The notes: generated by a model from the letters alone, not told the origin. A DNA stretch of 64,000 nt from Chryseobacterium lathyri (GCF_030812195.1 NZ_JAUSSF010000001.1:2170001-2234000), one strand, 5' to 3'; shown: positions 49,957 through 59,032, numbered from the stretch's first letter. Numbers and translations are program-made.

Positions 49957-52098
49957 TTATTTCTTAAGATACTGATCAAAGTAGTCTGTCACTTTCTGCA
50001 TCAGGTGAACCCTGTCTTTCCCGATCACATTATGCGGATGTCCCGGATAAGCAAAGTAATCAAGCTGAACGCCACTATCTACCGCAGACTTTATAAATTT
50101 AATGGAATGCTGCCATACCACCACATCGTCCTGAGCCCCGTGGATCATCAGTAATTTCCCTTTTAAGTTCTGCACTTTATCCAAAAGATTGGCAGTGGCA
50201 TATCCCTGAGGATTTTCCTGCGGTGTGTCCATATATCTTTCCCCATACATTATCTCATACATTCTCCAATCGATTACCGGTCCTCCGGCAACGCCCACTT
50301 TGAAGACATCAGGTTGGCGAAGCATGAAGCTTGTCGTCATAAATCCACCAAAGCTCCATCCGTGGATCCCCATTCTTTGGGAGTCTACATAAGGAAGAGA
50401 TTTTAAATAGTCCACTCCTTTCATCTGGTCATTCATTTCCGTTGTTCCCAGGTTTCTGAAAACAGCCTGCTCAAATTTCATTCCACGGTTGGCAGAACCT
50501 CTCCCATCCATAGTGAAAATGATGTATCCGTTTTGAGCCATGTATTCATACCAGAGATTTCCTGATGCCGGAAACGTATTGGTCACCAGCTGAAGATGCG
50601 GCCCGTTGTACAGATAAACAATCACCGGATATTTTTTATTGGCGTCAAAATCTGTAGGAAGAATAATCTTTCCGTAAAGAGGTGTTCCGTCGTCAGCTTT
50701 TAATTCTACATTTTTAATTTCAGGTCTCTGATAATTTTTCAGTGTATTTTCTGCCGTAAGAATGTTGATGGATTTAGCAGTATTGGTATTGATGATATTC
50801 ACAGACCTTGGTGTACCGGCATTACTGTAGGTATCATAAAGATAAGTTCCGTCACTGCTCAGGATTCCTGTATGTACACCGGATGCATCATCCATTCGCT
50901 GTATTTTAAAGTTTGTCCAGTTGATCTTATATAAATGCTTTTCAAGCGGTGTTTCTTTAGTAGATGTGAAGTAGATCTCCTTTTTCTTTTCATTAAAGCC
51001 CAGAATGTCAGTTACCAGCCAGTCTCCTTTGGTGATCTGGGCAACAAGTCCTTTTTCAAGACTGTAGTGGAACAGGTGATTATATCCTGTTCTCTGGCTT
51101 TGCCAGATGAAATCTGTATTGGAGTTCGGGAAGAAAGTAAGTGGATGCTGAGGCTCTACATATTTATCGCTGGTTTCTTCAAATAAGGTTTTTACCAGGT
51201 TTCCTGTAGCAGCATCGTACTGGTTCATCTTTAAATGATTCTGTTCACGGTTAAGAACGCCTACAAAGATATATTTTGAATCCGGGCTCCAGGTAACGGC
51301 TGTCAGATACTGATCTTTTTCGCCTTCAATTTTCAGGAAAGTGGTTGACTGATTTTTAATATTATAGACCCCTAAAGTAACTTCGTGGGACTTTTGTCCT
51401 GCCATCGGATACTTGATGTTGTGATTTACAGCCGGCGTTACTGACCAGTCAATAACAGGATAATCGGCTACCATCGTCTGATCCATTCTGTAAAATGCTA
51501 CAGCATCAGAATTAGGGGCAGGAAAAATTCCCGTATCAATTCCGAATTCGTTTCTGTGAACTGCTGCACCTCCGTTGATGATATTTTCATCAGAATCATT
51601 GGTTACAGCAATTGTTTTTCCGTTTTTGCTGACATATAGATTATTCTTTACCGTAAAGGCAAAAGTCTGGTTATCTCCGAACATTTTCATATTGGACGCA
51701 TTTTCATCAACTATAGCAGTCGTTTTTACTCTCCAGTCGTTTCCTGATTTTTCGATCCAGAACATTTTATCGTTCGCACTGAAATAACCACTTGAACTTC
51801 CGATAAATTTGATTTGAGGGACTGCTTTTAGTTTAGTATCTGAAAATGATCTGTTCAGTTGGGTCAGAGACACTAAAGTATCCTGCTTATTGGTCTTAAT
51901 ATCAGTAATCAGATAACCGCCTTTTACAGCCTGAATATATGATTTACCGTCTGAGGTCCATGAGAATTGGGATATATTTTTCACGGCAAGATTTGTTCTC
52001 AATCCATTTACTGCCTCCGCCATTGTAAATTTTTGGGTCTGTGCGATTACAGAACTACCCAAAACTAGCATCAATAAAGAAAATCTATGTAATTTCAT
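49957..52098 (-). CDS. Dipeptidyl-peptidase IV-like S9 prolyl peptidase
   Basis: This is a 713-residue secreted or periplasmic serine peptidase with signal peptide (SLLMLVLGSSVIAQ). An N-terminal eight-bladed propeller domain (about 40-460) is followed by the alpha/beta hydrolase domain with nucleophile GWSFGGF, the aspartate in MIHGAQDDVVVW and the histidine in YPGHPHNV. The glutamates that anchor the peptide N-terminus (YRMDQTMVADYPVIDWS region) fit the DPP-IV branch. It probably releases X-Pro dipeptides from peptides used as nutrients. Confidence 0.93.
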   Translation of the reverse strand: MKLHRFSLLMLVLGSSVIAQTQKFTMAEAVNGLRTNLAVKNISQFSWTSDGKSYIQAVKGGYLITDIKTNKQDTLVSLTQLNRSFSDTKLKAVPQIKFIGSSSGYFSANDKMFWIEKSGNDWRVKTTAIVDENASNMKMFGDNQTFAFTVKNNLYVSKNGKTIAVTNDSDENIINGGAAVHRNEFGIDTGIFPAPNSDAVAFYRMDQTMVADYPVIDWSVTPAVNHNIKYPMAGQKSHEVTLGVYNIKNQSTTFLKIEGEKDQYLTAVTWSPDSKYIFVGVLNREQNHLKMNQYDAATGNLVKTLFEETSDKYVEPQHPLTFFPNSNTDFIWQSQRTGYNHLFHYSLEKGLVAQITKGDWLVTDILGFNEKKKEIYFTSTKETPLEKHLYKINWTNFKIQRMDDASGVHTGILSSDGTYLYDTYSNAGTPRSVNIINTNTAKSINILTAENTLKNYQRPEIKNVELKADDGTPLYGKIILPTDFDANKKYPVIVYLYNGPHLQLVTNTFPASGNLWYEYMAQNGYIIFTMDGRGSANRGMKFEQAVFRNLGTTEMNDQMKGVDYLKSLPYVDSQRMGIHGWSFGGFMTTSFMLRQPDVFKVGVAGGPVIDWRMYEIMYGERYMDTPQENPQGYATANLLDKVQNLKGKLLMIHGAQDDVVVWQHSIKFIKSAVDSGVQLDYFAYPGHPHNVIGKDRVHLMQKVTDYFDQYLKK

Positions 52099-52194
52099 TG
52101 TATAAAATTGAATCCATCAAAAATAAGAAATAAAAATCATCCGTTAATAAATGTTAAATAAAACATTCATAAAACAGGATTTATTAACTTAATA

Positions 52195-52259
52195 GGGCAA
52201 ATAGTGAAGGTCAATAGTAAATTTTATAGTCCGTCATAATTCACTATTCACTTGCAAAG
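52195..52259. repeat. Degenerate palindromic element H upstream of yceI
   Basis: GCAAATAGTGAAGGTCAATAGTAAATT on the left is mirrored by ATAATTCACTATTCACTTGC on the right, with AGTCCGTC in the centre. The right arm's reverse complement (GCAAGTGAATAGTGAATTA) shares the words of the left. Same architecture as the other palindromic spacers. Confidence 0.5.
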
Positions 52260-52316
52260 CAATTGATGACTCACATAAAATTGGAGTTATTTCATTTCTT
52301 AACCTAAGTCAATGAT

Positions 52317-52343
52317 TTGTATATGATCTCCGCCCTACATTTG
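52317..52343 (+). promoter_or_regulatory. Promoter of the YceI gene
   Basis: TTG at 52317-52319, a 16-bp spacer and a perfect TACATTTG at 52336-52343 form a good Bacteroidota promoter; the leader to the ATG is about 28 bases. Confidence 0.65.
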
Positions 52344-52375
52344 CAGTATCAATAACAAACAAAAAATACAATACA

Positions 52376-52888
52376 ATGGCAACAAAATGGAACCTAGACC
52401 CAACACATAGTGAAATTACTTTCAAAGTAAAACACATGATGATTTCTAATGTGAAAGGAAGCTTCAGAACTTTCAACGCAGAAATTGAAGCTGAAGACGA
52501 TAGCTTTGCAAATGCTAAAACTACAGCTACTATCCAGACTGATTCTGTATTTACCAATAACACAGACAGAGACAATCATTTAAAATCCGGAGAGTTTTTC
52601 AACGCAGAAGAATATCCTTCCATTACATTTGAATCTCAGGCTTTAAATGATAAAGTAACCGGAAATCTTACAGTAAACGGTATTACAAAACCTATTACTT
52701 TAGATGTGGACTTCGGAGGGATCAATGTGGATCCTTGGGGAAATACGAAAGCAGGTTTTTCCTTTGAAGGAAAGATCAACAGAAAAGATTTCAGACTGAA
52801 CTGGAATGCAGCTCTTGAAGCTGGAGGCGTAATGGTAAGTGACGAAGTAAAAATTGCCGGGGAATTACAGTTTGTAAAACAGGCATAA
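52376..52888 (+). CDS. YceI-family lipocalin-like protein
   Basis: This is a 170-residue protein of the YceI fold, an antiparallel barrel that holds isoprenoid or fatty-acid-like ligands. It starts TKWNLDPTHSEITFKVKHM, then SFRTFNAEIEAEDDSFANA, HLKSGEFFNAEEYPSITFE and GKINRKDFRLNW, all typical. Unlike E. coli YceI it has no signal peptide, so it is cytoplasmic. The promoter is one of the best in the window, and a stem-loop follows. Confidence 0.93.
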   Translation: MATKWNLDPTHSEITFKVKHMMISNVKGSFRTFNAEIEAEDDSFANAKTTATIQTDSVFTNNTDRDNHLKSGEFFNAEEYPSITFESQALNDKVTGNLTVNGITKPITLDVDFGGINVDPWGNTKAGFSFEGKINRKDFRLNWNAALEAGGVMVSDEVKIAGELQFVKQA

Positions 52889-52941
52889 TACAAAATCGAG
52901 TTTGGAACATTCTCTCCAAATATGTACCCATTAAAGTATAC

Positions 52942-52981
52942 AAAAGGTTCAAGGATTTTCTAAAAGCCTTGGACCTTTTTT
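52942..52981 (+). terminator. Terminator of the YceI gene
   Basis: AAAAGGTTCAAGG pairs with CCTTGGACCTTTT (one mismatch) around ATTTTCTAAAAG and runs into Ts. The next start codon is only 18 bp on. Confidence 0.85.
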
Positions 52982-52998
52982 CTAATTACCTCCTTATT

Positions 52999-53826
52999 AT
53001 GAACCTTAACGATCTGCAGAATATCAGCAACAATTTTGGAAATACCCAAAGAATGCCCGTTTTATTTCTCGGGCATGGCTCACCGATGAATGCTATTGAA
53101 GAAAACCAGTTTGTACAAGGATTTAGAAAAGCAGCGCATGAGATTCCTAAACCTAATGCCATCCTCTGTATTTCTGCACACTGGTATACGAAGGGAACTT
53201 TTGTCACTGCAATGGATATGCCGAGAACAATCCACGATTTCGGAGGTTTTCCGAAAGCTTTGTTTGATGTACAGTATCCTGCCCCGGGAAATCCGGAACT
53301 GGCGAGAGAAGCAGCTGAACTTCTGGCTCCTGTTTTGGTGGATGAAGATCATAACTGGGGACTTGACCATGGTGCATGGTCGGTCATTAAACATATGTAT
53401 CCGGAAGCTGATATTCCCGTGATCCAGCTGAGCATAGACTATACAAAACCTGCGCAGTATCATTTTGATCTTGCTAAAAGGCTGAATGAACTCCGTGAAA
53501 AAGGAATCCTCATTATCGGAAGCGGAAATATTGTGCATAATCTCCGCCTGATCGACTGGAAAAATATTGATACTGTTGGCGCAGGATGGGATTGGGCTGT
53601 GGAAGCCAGAGAAAAGACAAATAGCTGGCTTCTTGATGGAAATTTTCAGAATATCATAGATTATCAGAAGCAGGGAACATTTCTGCAATATGCAGTTCCT
53701 ACGCCGGATCATTATCTTCCGTTGATCTACACACTAGGTTTAAAAGATCAATCTGAAAGTCTGTCCTTATTTAATGACGAACTGATCGGCGGATCTCTGA
53801 GTATGACCAGTGTAAGGATAGGATAA
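52999..53826 (+). CDS. YgiD-type 4,5-DOPA extradiol dioxygenase-like enzyme
   Basis: This is a 275-residue class III extradiol dioxygenase. VLFLGHGSPMNAIEENQF holds the first metal histidine, CISAHWYTKGTFVT the second, LDHGAWSVIKHMYP follows, and the SGNIVHNLRLIDW segment is also typical of the LigB/YgiD group. These enzymes cleave catechol-type rings such as DOPA; the natural substrate here is unknown. The start at 52999 gives the usual N-terminus; an ATG 10 codons earlier overlaps the upstream terminator. Confidence 0.9.
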   Translation: MNLNDLQNISNNFGNTQRMPVLFLGHGSPMNAIEENQFVQGFRKAAHEIPKPNAILCISAHWYTKGTFVTAMDMPRTIHDFGGFPKALFDVQYPAPGNPELAREAAELLAPVLVDEDHNWGLDHGAWSVIKHMYPEADIPVIQLSIDYTKPAQYHFDLAKRLNELREKGILIIGSGNIVHNLRLIDWKNIDTVGAGWDWAVEAREKTNSWLLDGNFQNIIDYQKQGTFLQYAVPTPDHYLPLIYTLGLKDQSESLSLFNDELIGGSLSMTSVRIG

Positions 53827-53889
53827 TCTGTATTTATCTATTATTTCATTACTAAGAACTTCTTCTACCCACTTATTGGGTTTAAAAGA

Positions 53890-53991
53890 AGGGAATATCA
53901 CCTATCCGTACAGCTCATCAACGAAGGTATCTTTCAAAGAATTGAAATATAATTCCACTTGATGATCAGCTGGAAGACAATGATATTCCCT
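53890..53991. other. Intergenic inverted repeat with a short open frame
   Basis: AGGGAATATCA (53890-53900) and TGATATTCCCT (53981-53991) are perfect inverted repeats, with a second imperfect pair inside (CAGCTCATCAA against TTGATGATCAGCTG). On the minus strand, the frame of the upstream subtilase continues past its TAA without another stop for 36 codons, reading REYHCLPADHQVELYFNS and DTFVDELYG, which looks protein-like. It may be a gene remnant or a structured 3' region. Confidence 0.35.
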
Positions 53992-54012
53992 GGTATTTTT
54001 ACTTAATATAAT

Positions 54013-55506
54013 TTATTGTACAGCTGCCAGAACATTGATGTTTCCATAGCCGTAGCTTGAATTCACTGTAGGATAATAGGTAGCAGACTGTCTCATTTTA
54101 TTGAGTACCTGGTCTCTTGTCCACGAAGGATTTTTAGCCCAAACAAGAGCAGCAATTCCAGCTGTAGCTGCCGTAGCCACGGATGAACCGCCTACATAAT
54201 CCGCCTGATTGTTATAATAACTTAAAACAGGAACTGTATTTCCATTGGCTCTTTCCATCTGGAAGGTAAAATCGATCTGGCTTCCGGAATGGCAGACATC
54301 ACATTTCTGGTTGGACGTTCCTTCTTTTACTCCGGTTACAGCCTGTGTTTCAGACATACTTGCCGGGAAAATAACGCCAACAAAATTGGTAAAACTGGTA
54401 GAAGTGCCTCCTGCACAAAAGATCAGCTTTCCTTTAGAATATGCGTATTTCACCCCATCCTCAATTTTCCCTACTGAGAAAATATGTCCCATCGACATGG
54501 AAATAATCTTTACACTGGTATTATTGGCCAGATCAGTAAATGCTGTTTTTACACCGTTCTGCTCACTGGAAGTTTCCAAAACAACATTGGAAGCCGCACG
54601 GTAGGTAATCAGATTGGCATTGTAGGCAACTCCTACAGGAAGTCCTGCATTATTTTTCGGGGCTGCCATTACAGAAGCCATTTTTGTTCCGTGTCCACAT
54701 TGATCAGCTGGGCCATCTGTAGTGGATCCGTTGACATATGATCCAAATTTGCTGATTGTTCTTCCTGATGACGCTCCGGTATTGAAACTGCTTCCCAGCA
54801 ATGTCTGCTCAGGTGAAACTCCGGTATCAATAAGCCCTATGGTGACTCCTGCTCCGGTGCTGTAGCTCCATGCATTTGGAATATTATGCTTCGTAAATGC
54901 CCATGGCACCTTGGCATTGGGAGCGGTAGTGGTATAATCTGCAGTATTTAAAACGGTGGATTCAAATCCGCATCCTGATGAAGAACCGCTGGACTTTGCA
55001 TTGGGACTAAGGCTTTTTTCTATCTCAAAATAATGATAGTCTCCCGGCTCTACATAGCGGATGGTTTTCATTTTTCTCAATACCTTAATGGTTTCTTCCT
55101 TTTCAATAATGACATCTAATTGATTAAGATACTGGTCTGAAGAAATCAGAAACCTTGTCTGTTCAATCCCTTCATATTGCTGGATCAGGCCTAAAATTTC
55201 GGCTTCCATTGTTTTGTTTTCAGGAGAGAGACTTCTGTCAAAATCATCCTTTGAAACCCCAAATCCGATGGATACCATTCTGTTTCCTCTGAAAATTGCA
55301 CTCCAAAGCAGATGGTCTGAAGCATTTTTCCAGTTGAAAGATCCGGTGTTTTTGATCGTGCTGTTAATTTCTGCATTGATCTGCTTTCCCGTCAAAGGAT
55401 CTTTCTGAACAGCTTCAATTACAGGATTTTCGTTCTGTAGTTCATCTCTGGTACATGAATTCAAAACAAAAAATAATGCTAAGAGGTAAAATACTCTTTT
55501 TTTCAT
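54013..55506 (-). CDS. Subtilisin-like (S8) serine protease lipoprotein
   Basis: This is a 497-residue protease with a lipoprotein signal (FYLLALFFVLNSC, cysteine near 17) and a pro-region of about 150 residues with FLISSDQYLNQLDVIIEK. The catalytic triad is in VTIGLIDTGVSP (Asp), CGHGTKMASVMA (His) and GGSSVATAATAGIAALVW (Ser). It is secreted and probably surface-anchored, and cuts proteins as food or for maturation. The start at 55506 is chosen to give the signal peptide. Confidence 0.92.
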   Translation of the reverse strand: MKKRVFYLLALFFVLNSCTRDELQNENPVIEAVQKDPLTGKQINAEINSTIKNTGSFNWKNASDHLLWSAIFRGNRMVSIGFGVSKDDFDRSLSPENKTMEAEILGLIQQYEGIEQTRFLISSDQYLNQLDVIIEKEETIKVLRKMKTIRYVEPGDYHYFEIEKSLSPNAKSSGSSSGCGFESTVLNTADYTTTAPNAKVPWAFTKHNIPNAWSYSTGAGVTIGLIDTGVSPEQTLLGSSFNTGASSGRTISKFGSYVNGSTTDGPADQCGHGTKMASVMAAPKNNAGLPVGVAYNANLITYRAASNVVLETSSEQNGVKTAFTDLANNTSVKIISMSMGHIFSVGKIEDGVKYAYSKGKLIFCAGGTSTSFTNFVGVIFPASMSETQAVTGVKEGTSNQKCDVCHSGSQIDFTFQMERANGNTVPVLSYYNNQADYVGGSSVATAATAGIAALVWAKNPSWTRDQVLNKMRQSATYYPTVNSSYGYGNINVLAAVQ

Positions 55507-55623
55507 AGTTTTAATTGTATGGTTTGGAACCACAATATAACACTTTGATGTGATTTAAAAGCTTAGAAAAAATGAATTTAGTATTATGTGAATATGAATC
55601 TTATGCCTTACATTTCGAAAACC

Positions 55624-56070
55624 TTATACTCTTTTTTCGAAACATACACTATTGTCAATACCAATATATTGCCCATAATTGGGAATTCTTATGTAGCCAC
55701 ATTTTTCATACAATGCAATAGCCTCAGGCTGTTTGATTCCTGTTTCCAAAACACATTTTTTATATCCTTCTTCTTTGGCCCAGGTTTCCAATTCATTCAA
55801 TATTTTGGAAGCAAAACCTTTTCCTCTCTTTTCTATATCCGTATACATCCTTTTTATTTCCACGGTATCTTCAGAAAAAGGCTTGAAAGCACCACAGGCC
55901 ACCGCCGTATCATCAGAGTAAGCTACCACACAATTTTTAAGCATGTCAATTGAATTGAACTGATGATAAAATTCATGATCTTCTCCATCCCGTACAGCAA
56001 GATCAGCATCGAGGAGCTTAACTAAACTCTGGAAATCTCTATTGGATGAATCGGTTCTTTTGGTATTCAT
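55624..56070 (-). CDS. GNAT-family N-acetyltransferase
   Basis: This 148-residue protein shows the GNAT core: VVAYSDDTAVACGAFKPF, EIKRMYTDIEKRGKGFASKIL with the acetyl-CoA loop RGKGFAS, and YKKCVLETGIKQPEAIALYEKCGYI. The acceptor is unknown. It is monocistronic by position: divergent from nothing close and followed by the subtilase region. Confidence 0.88.
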   Translation of the reverse strand: MNTKRTDSSNRDFQSLVKLLDADLAVRDGEDHEFYHQFNSIDMLKNCVVAYSDDTAVACGAFKPFSEDTVEIKRMYTDIEKRGKGFASKILNELETWAKEEGYKKCVLETGIKQPEAIALYEKCGYIRIPNYGQYIGIDNSVCFEKRV

Positions 56071-56183
56071 CTTTTTGTTTTTGAATTAAATAAATATTTT
56101 GAAATTATTGTTTCTGTTGTTTTTTAAACTTTTACAGACAAGCAAATTTAATAAATGATTATATTATTAAAATATCTCCTCTG
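56071..56183. other. AT-rich spacer between the GNAT gene and a decayed gene
   Basis: I see no coding, RNA or palindromic structure here. Confidence 0.5.
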
Positions 56184-56480
56184 TTATTTATTGTGCTGGA
56201 TAGAATCAAATTCAGCAGTACGATAAAGTTCTTCAGGAACCTGTGCCAATGTAGATTCATAAAGTTTCATACCAAGTCCATAAAACTGTTGAGAGCTCAT
56301 TATAAACGGGCGTCATTTGTCCGGGTCAACCCAGTTGGAAAAACCGTCCATCAATATGGATTCTTCCATGTGCACCCTTACTATTTTCAGTTCAGCATAG
56401 ATAATATTCCCGCGTAGACTTCATTATCCTCGCCAATACCAAAAATCTATTTCCTGCAGTATTTTACTTCAAAATTGGTA
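56184..56480 (-). pseudogene. Decayed gene, possibly the C-terminal part of a flavin reductase-like protein
   Basis: Read on the minus strand, the region gives NIIYAELKIVRVHMEESIL, then DGFSNWVDPDK, an in-frame TGA, RPFIMSSQQFYGLG and LAQVPEELYRTAEFDSIQ before a TAA. One further base is needed near 56410 to connect it to upstream IFGIGEDNEVYAG, which is itself preceded by an in-frame TAG. The order HxxEESILxDG, VDPxK, RP resembles the C-terminal half of DIM6/NTAB flavin reductases; that family call is weak. The broken state is clear. The plus-strand ORF here (56193-56417) is a shadow. Confidence 0.45.
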
Positions 56481-56554
56481 TATGGAAAAATTATATGCAC
56501 TTTATGGAACAAAAAAAGCTCCCATTTCTGGAAGCTTTATATTTCTTAATTGAA

Positions 56555-58042
56555 TTAATCTACTTTAAATTCTCTGTTATTGATCAGCTCTGCAATTGCC
56601 AGCATATCTTTTCCTATCAGTCTGTCATCTTCCAGTTTTTTAACTTTATAACGGATAATCGCATAGTTTTCCTCAATGATCTTCGAACATTTGGCAGGTC
56701 TTCTGAATTCTAATCCCTGCGCTGCAAACATTAATTCCACAGATAAAATATTAACCAGATTTCCTAAAACCTGATTGAATTTTCTACCGGAAATACTTCC
56801 CATAGAAACGTGGTCTTCCTGCCCTAAGCTTGTCGGAATAGAGTCTGCCGATGCCGGGAAACACAATGTTTTATTTTCCGTGACCAAAGCCGCTGAAGTA
56901 TACTGAGGAATCATAAATCCTGAATTCAGTCCTGAGCTTTCCGTTAGTAATCTCGGTAATCCGTATTTTCCTTCTAATAATAAATAGCTTCTTCTGTCTG
57001 AAATATTTCCTAATTCAGCTGCTGCAAGTGTTGCATAATCAAGAGGAAGAGCCATCAATTGCCCGTGGAAGTTTCCTCCGGAAATAGATTCTTCAGCACT
57101 TAGCACAATTGGGTTATCCGTTACCGAATTCAACTCTGTTTCAGCCATTAGTTTAAGATGTTCAAAAGCATTTCTGCTGGCACCGTGTACCTGAGGAACA
57201 CATCTCATGGAATAAGGGTCCTGAACTCTTTCACAGTCCTCATGGGCTTTCATATTTTCTGAACCTTTTAAAAATTTAACCATTCTGGCTGCTACTTTTT
57301 TGCTGCCTTCAAAAGGTCTGATGTCGTGAAGTTCCTTTTTGAACGGGCTTTCAGAGCCTCTATAGGCCTCAATACTCATTGCAGCAGTCATATCCGCTAA
57401 GTTTAATAAGTATTCGAATTTTTCTAATCCTTTAATAGCGTGAGCCAGAATAAACTGGGTTCCGTTAATCAGTCCCAACCCTTCTTTCGGACCTAAAGCC
57501 AACGGCTCAAGGCCGTGCCTGTCCAAAACTTCCATAGTTTCGAAAATCTGATCACCTTCCCAAACCTGTCCCAATCCGAGTAACGGAAGTACAAGATGCG
57601 CAAGAGGAGCTAAATCTCCTGAAGCCCCTACAGATCCCTGTTCCGGCACCACAGGAATGATATCTTTTTCAAGCATCAGGATCAATCTTTCAATCACTTC
57701 CAGAGAGACTCCTGAAAATCCTTTGGACAATGCATGCACTTTCGCAATGATCATGATTTTGGAAAATTCCTTGTCGATAGGCTTTCCTACACCTACTGCA
57801 TGAGAAATGATAAGGTTATACTGCAGCTGAGCTGTTTCGTCAGCCGATATCTTAGTATCGCAAAGCGGTCCGAAACCCGTGTTGATCCCATACACGCATC
57901 TATCGGACTCTACTATTTTCTGAACATTTTTCTGAGATTTCAGGATCTGTTCTTTAGCTGCTTTGTTAAGTTTAGCTTTACCTGGCTTTTTACAGATTTC
58001 CAGAACATCATGGAAAGTAAAAACATCTACACCGTATATCAT
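56555..58042 (-). CDS. hutH: Histidine ammonia-lyase
   Basis: This enzyme deaminates L-histidine to urocanate through the self-made MIO cofactor. The MIO triad Ala-Ser-Gly lies in GSVGASGDLAPLAHL, and other motifs are YGINTGFGPL near the N-terminus, NGTQFILAH and FHGQLMALPLDYA. At 495 residues it has the usual length. No hutU, hutI or hutG lies beside it, so the rest of the pathway must be elsewhere, or the gene may serve another aromatic amino acid; the active-site context is HAL-like. Confidence 0.9.
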   Translation of the reverse strand: MIYGVDVFTFHDVLEICKKPGKAKLNKAAKEQILKSQKNVQKIVESDRCVYGINTGFGPLCDTKISADETAQLQYNLIISHAVGVGKPIDKEFSKIMIIAKVHALSKGFSGVSLEVIERLILMLEKDIIPVVPEQGSVGASGDLAPLAHLVLPLLGLGQVWEGDQIFETMEVLDRHGLEPLALGPKEGLGLINGTQFILAHAIKGLEKFEYLLNLADMTAAMSIEAYRGSESPFKKELHDIRPFEGSKKVAARMVKFLKGSENMKAHEDCERVQDPYSMRCVPQVHGASRNAFEHLKLMAETELNSVTDNPIVLSAEESISGGNFHGQLMALPLDYATLAAAELGNISDRRSYLLLEGKYGLPRLLTESSGLNSGFMIPQYTSAALVTENKTLCFPASADSIPTSLGQEDHVSMGSISGRKFNQVLGNLVNILSVELMFAAQGLEFRRPAKCSKIIEENYAIIRYKVKKLEDDRLIGKDMLAIAELINNREFKVD

Positions 58043-58180
58043 TTCTAAAAAATTTCCTTAAAATTACGCATTTAGCGATTATTGTAAAAGCTAAATTTGA
58101 CAGTATTGTATTTTTGTAATAATAAGTGATTTTATTTAGTATTTTTACCAACAAAATAATAGAACAATTAACAATAACTT

Positions 58181-58942
58181 ATGAAACTTAAAATTTTACT
58201 GCTTACCCTGTGTCTTGCAGGCACTGCAACTTTTGCCCAGAAGGTAAAATATTCCAAAGAAGAGATAAAAAAAATGGAAACATATCTTTTCAACGAGGGT
58301 TTTAATTCACCTTCTCCCAAAAAGACATCAACTATTATTTTAAAAGACGGAACAACCCATAAAGGTTTCTGCGGTAAGATTGAAACTAAAAAAGGACAAA
58401 TCTATGAAGTTGCTTTGAAAGACAGCATCACTAAAAAAAATGAAGTATTTAATGCCGAACAGATTAATGAAATGTATGTATATCCCAGCAATGCAGAAAA
58501 AATTGCAAAAGTCGGGAAATATATGAGCAACATCAGAAACTTCGGCACCAAAAAGCTTACCAAGAATACAGCTGGTGGAAGAATACATTTTGTAAATCAA
58601 ACCGTTTCCCTGAAAAATAAAAAAGATGACAAAGAATTCCTGATGCAGCTGATCAATCCTGACTTCAGTGATATTATTTCTGTATATCACGATCCCAGAG
58701 CTAAAGAAACTGCCGGTTTTTCTATGATGGGTTCTCCTCAGCTTGGCGGCGGCGTTATTAAATCTTATTATGTAAAGAAAGGCGATAAGGTAATGTGGCT
58801 TCACAAAGATGACTTTGAAGGTAATTATGAATTCCTGTTTGGCGACAATTCAGAATTCATGAAAAAATATCCTAAAAATTCAGTTGAATGGGATTATTTC
58901 AGCTTCCTGGTAAATGAATACACTTCGATGAATAACGGATAG
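58181..58942 (+). CDS. Secreted protein of unknown function
   Basis: This is a 253-residue protein with a clear signal peptide (LLLTLCLAGTATFAQ). The mature part begins with a Lys-rich region and strands (TIILKDGTTHKGFCGKIETKKG), then ends with MWLHKDDFEGNYEFLFGDN and DYFSFLVNEYTSM. I do not recognise the family; no catalytic motif is evident. A terminator follows, so it is probably monocistronic. Confidence 0.75.
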   Translation: MKLKILLLTLCLAGTATFAQKVKYSKEEIKKMETYLFNEGFNSPSPKKTSTIILKDGTTHKGFCGKIETKKGQIYEVALKDSITKKNEVFNAEQINEMYVYPSNAEKIAKVGKYMSNIRNFGTKKLTKNTAGGRIHFVNQTVSLKNKKDDKEFLMQLINPDFSDIISVYHDPRAKETAGFSMMGSPQLGGGVIKSYYVKKGDKVMWLHKDDFEGNYEFLFGDNSEFMKKYPKNSVEWDYFSFLVNEYTSMNNG

Positions 58943-58963
58943 AATATTTTAAATCATATCACT

Positions 58964-58993
58964 AAAACTGCAGAAAAATTTTGCAGTTTTTTT
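58964..58993 (+). terminator. Terminator of the gene ending at 58942
   Basis: A 9-bp stem (AAAACTGCA with TGCAGTTTT) around a 9-nt loop leads into seven Ts. Confidence 0.85.
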
Positions 58994-59020
58994 GTTCTTT
59001 TAAATCCCGGATGGATTCCG

Positions 59021-59028
59021 TAATTTTG
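59021..59028 (+). promoter_or_regulatory. Candidate -7 box just before uvrC
   Basis: TAATTTTG matches TAnnTTTG and ends only 4 bases before the uvrC ATG, so transcription would begin at or next to the start codon. A TTG at 58992-58994 is 26 bp upstream, longer than usual. Confidence 0.4.
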
Positions 59029-59032
59029 TTAT

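Noticed and set aside
56193-56417. Plus-strand ORF of 74 codons
   Set aside because: Its codons are the mirror of a better minus-strand protein-like frame; it has no start signals.
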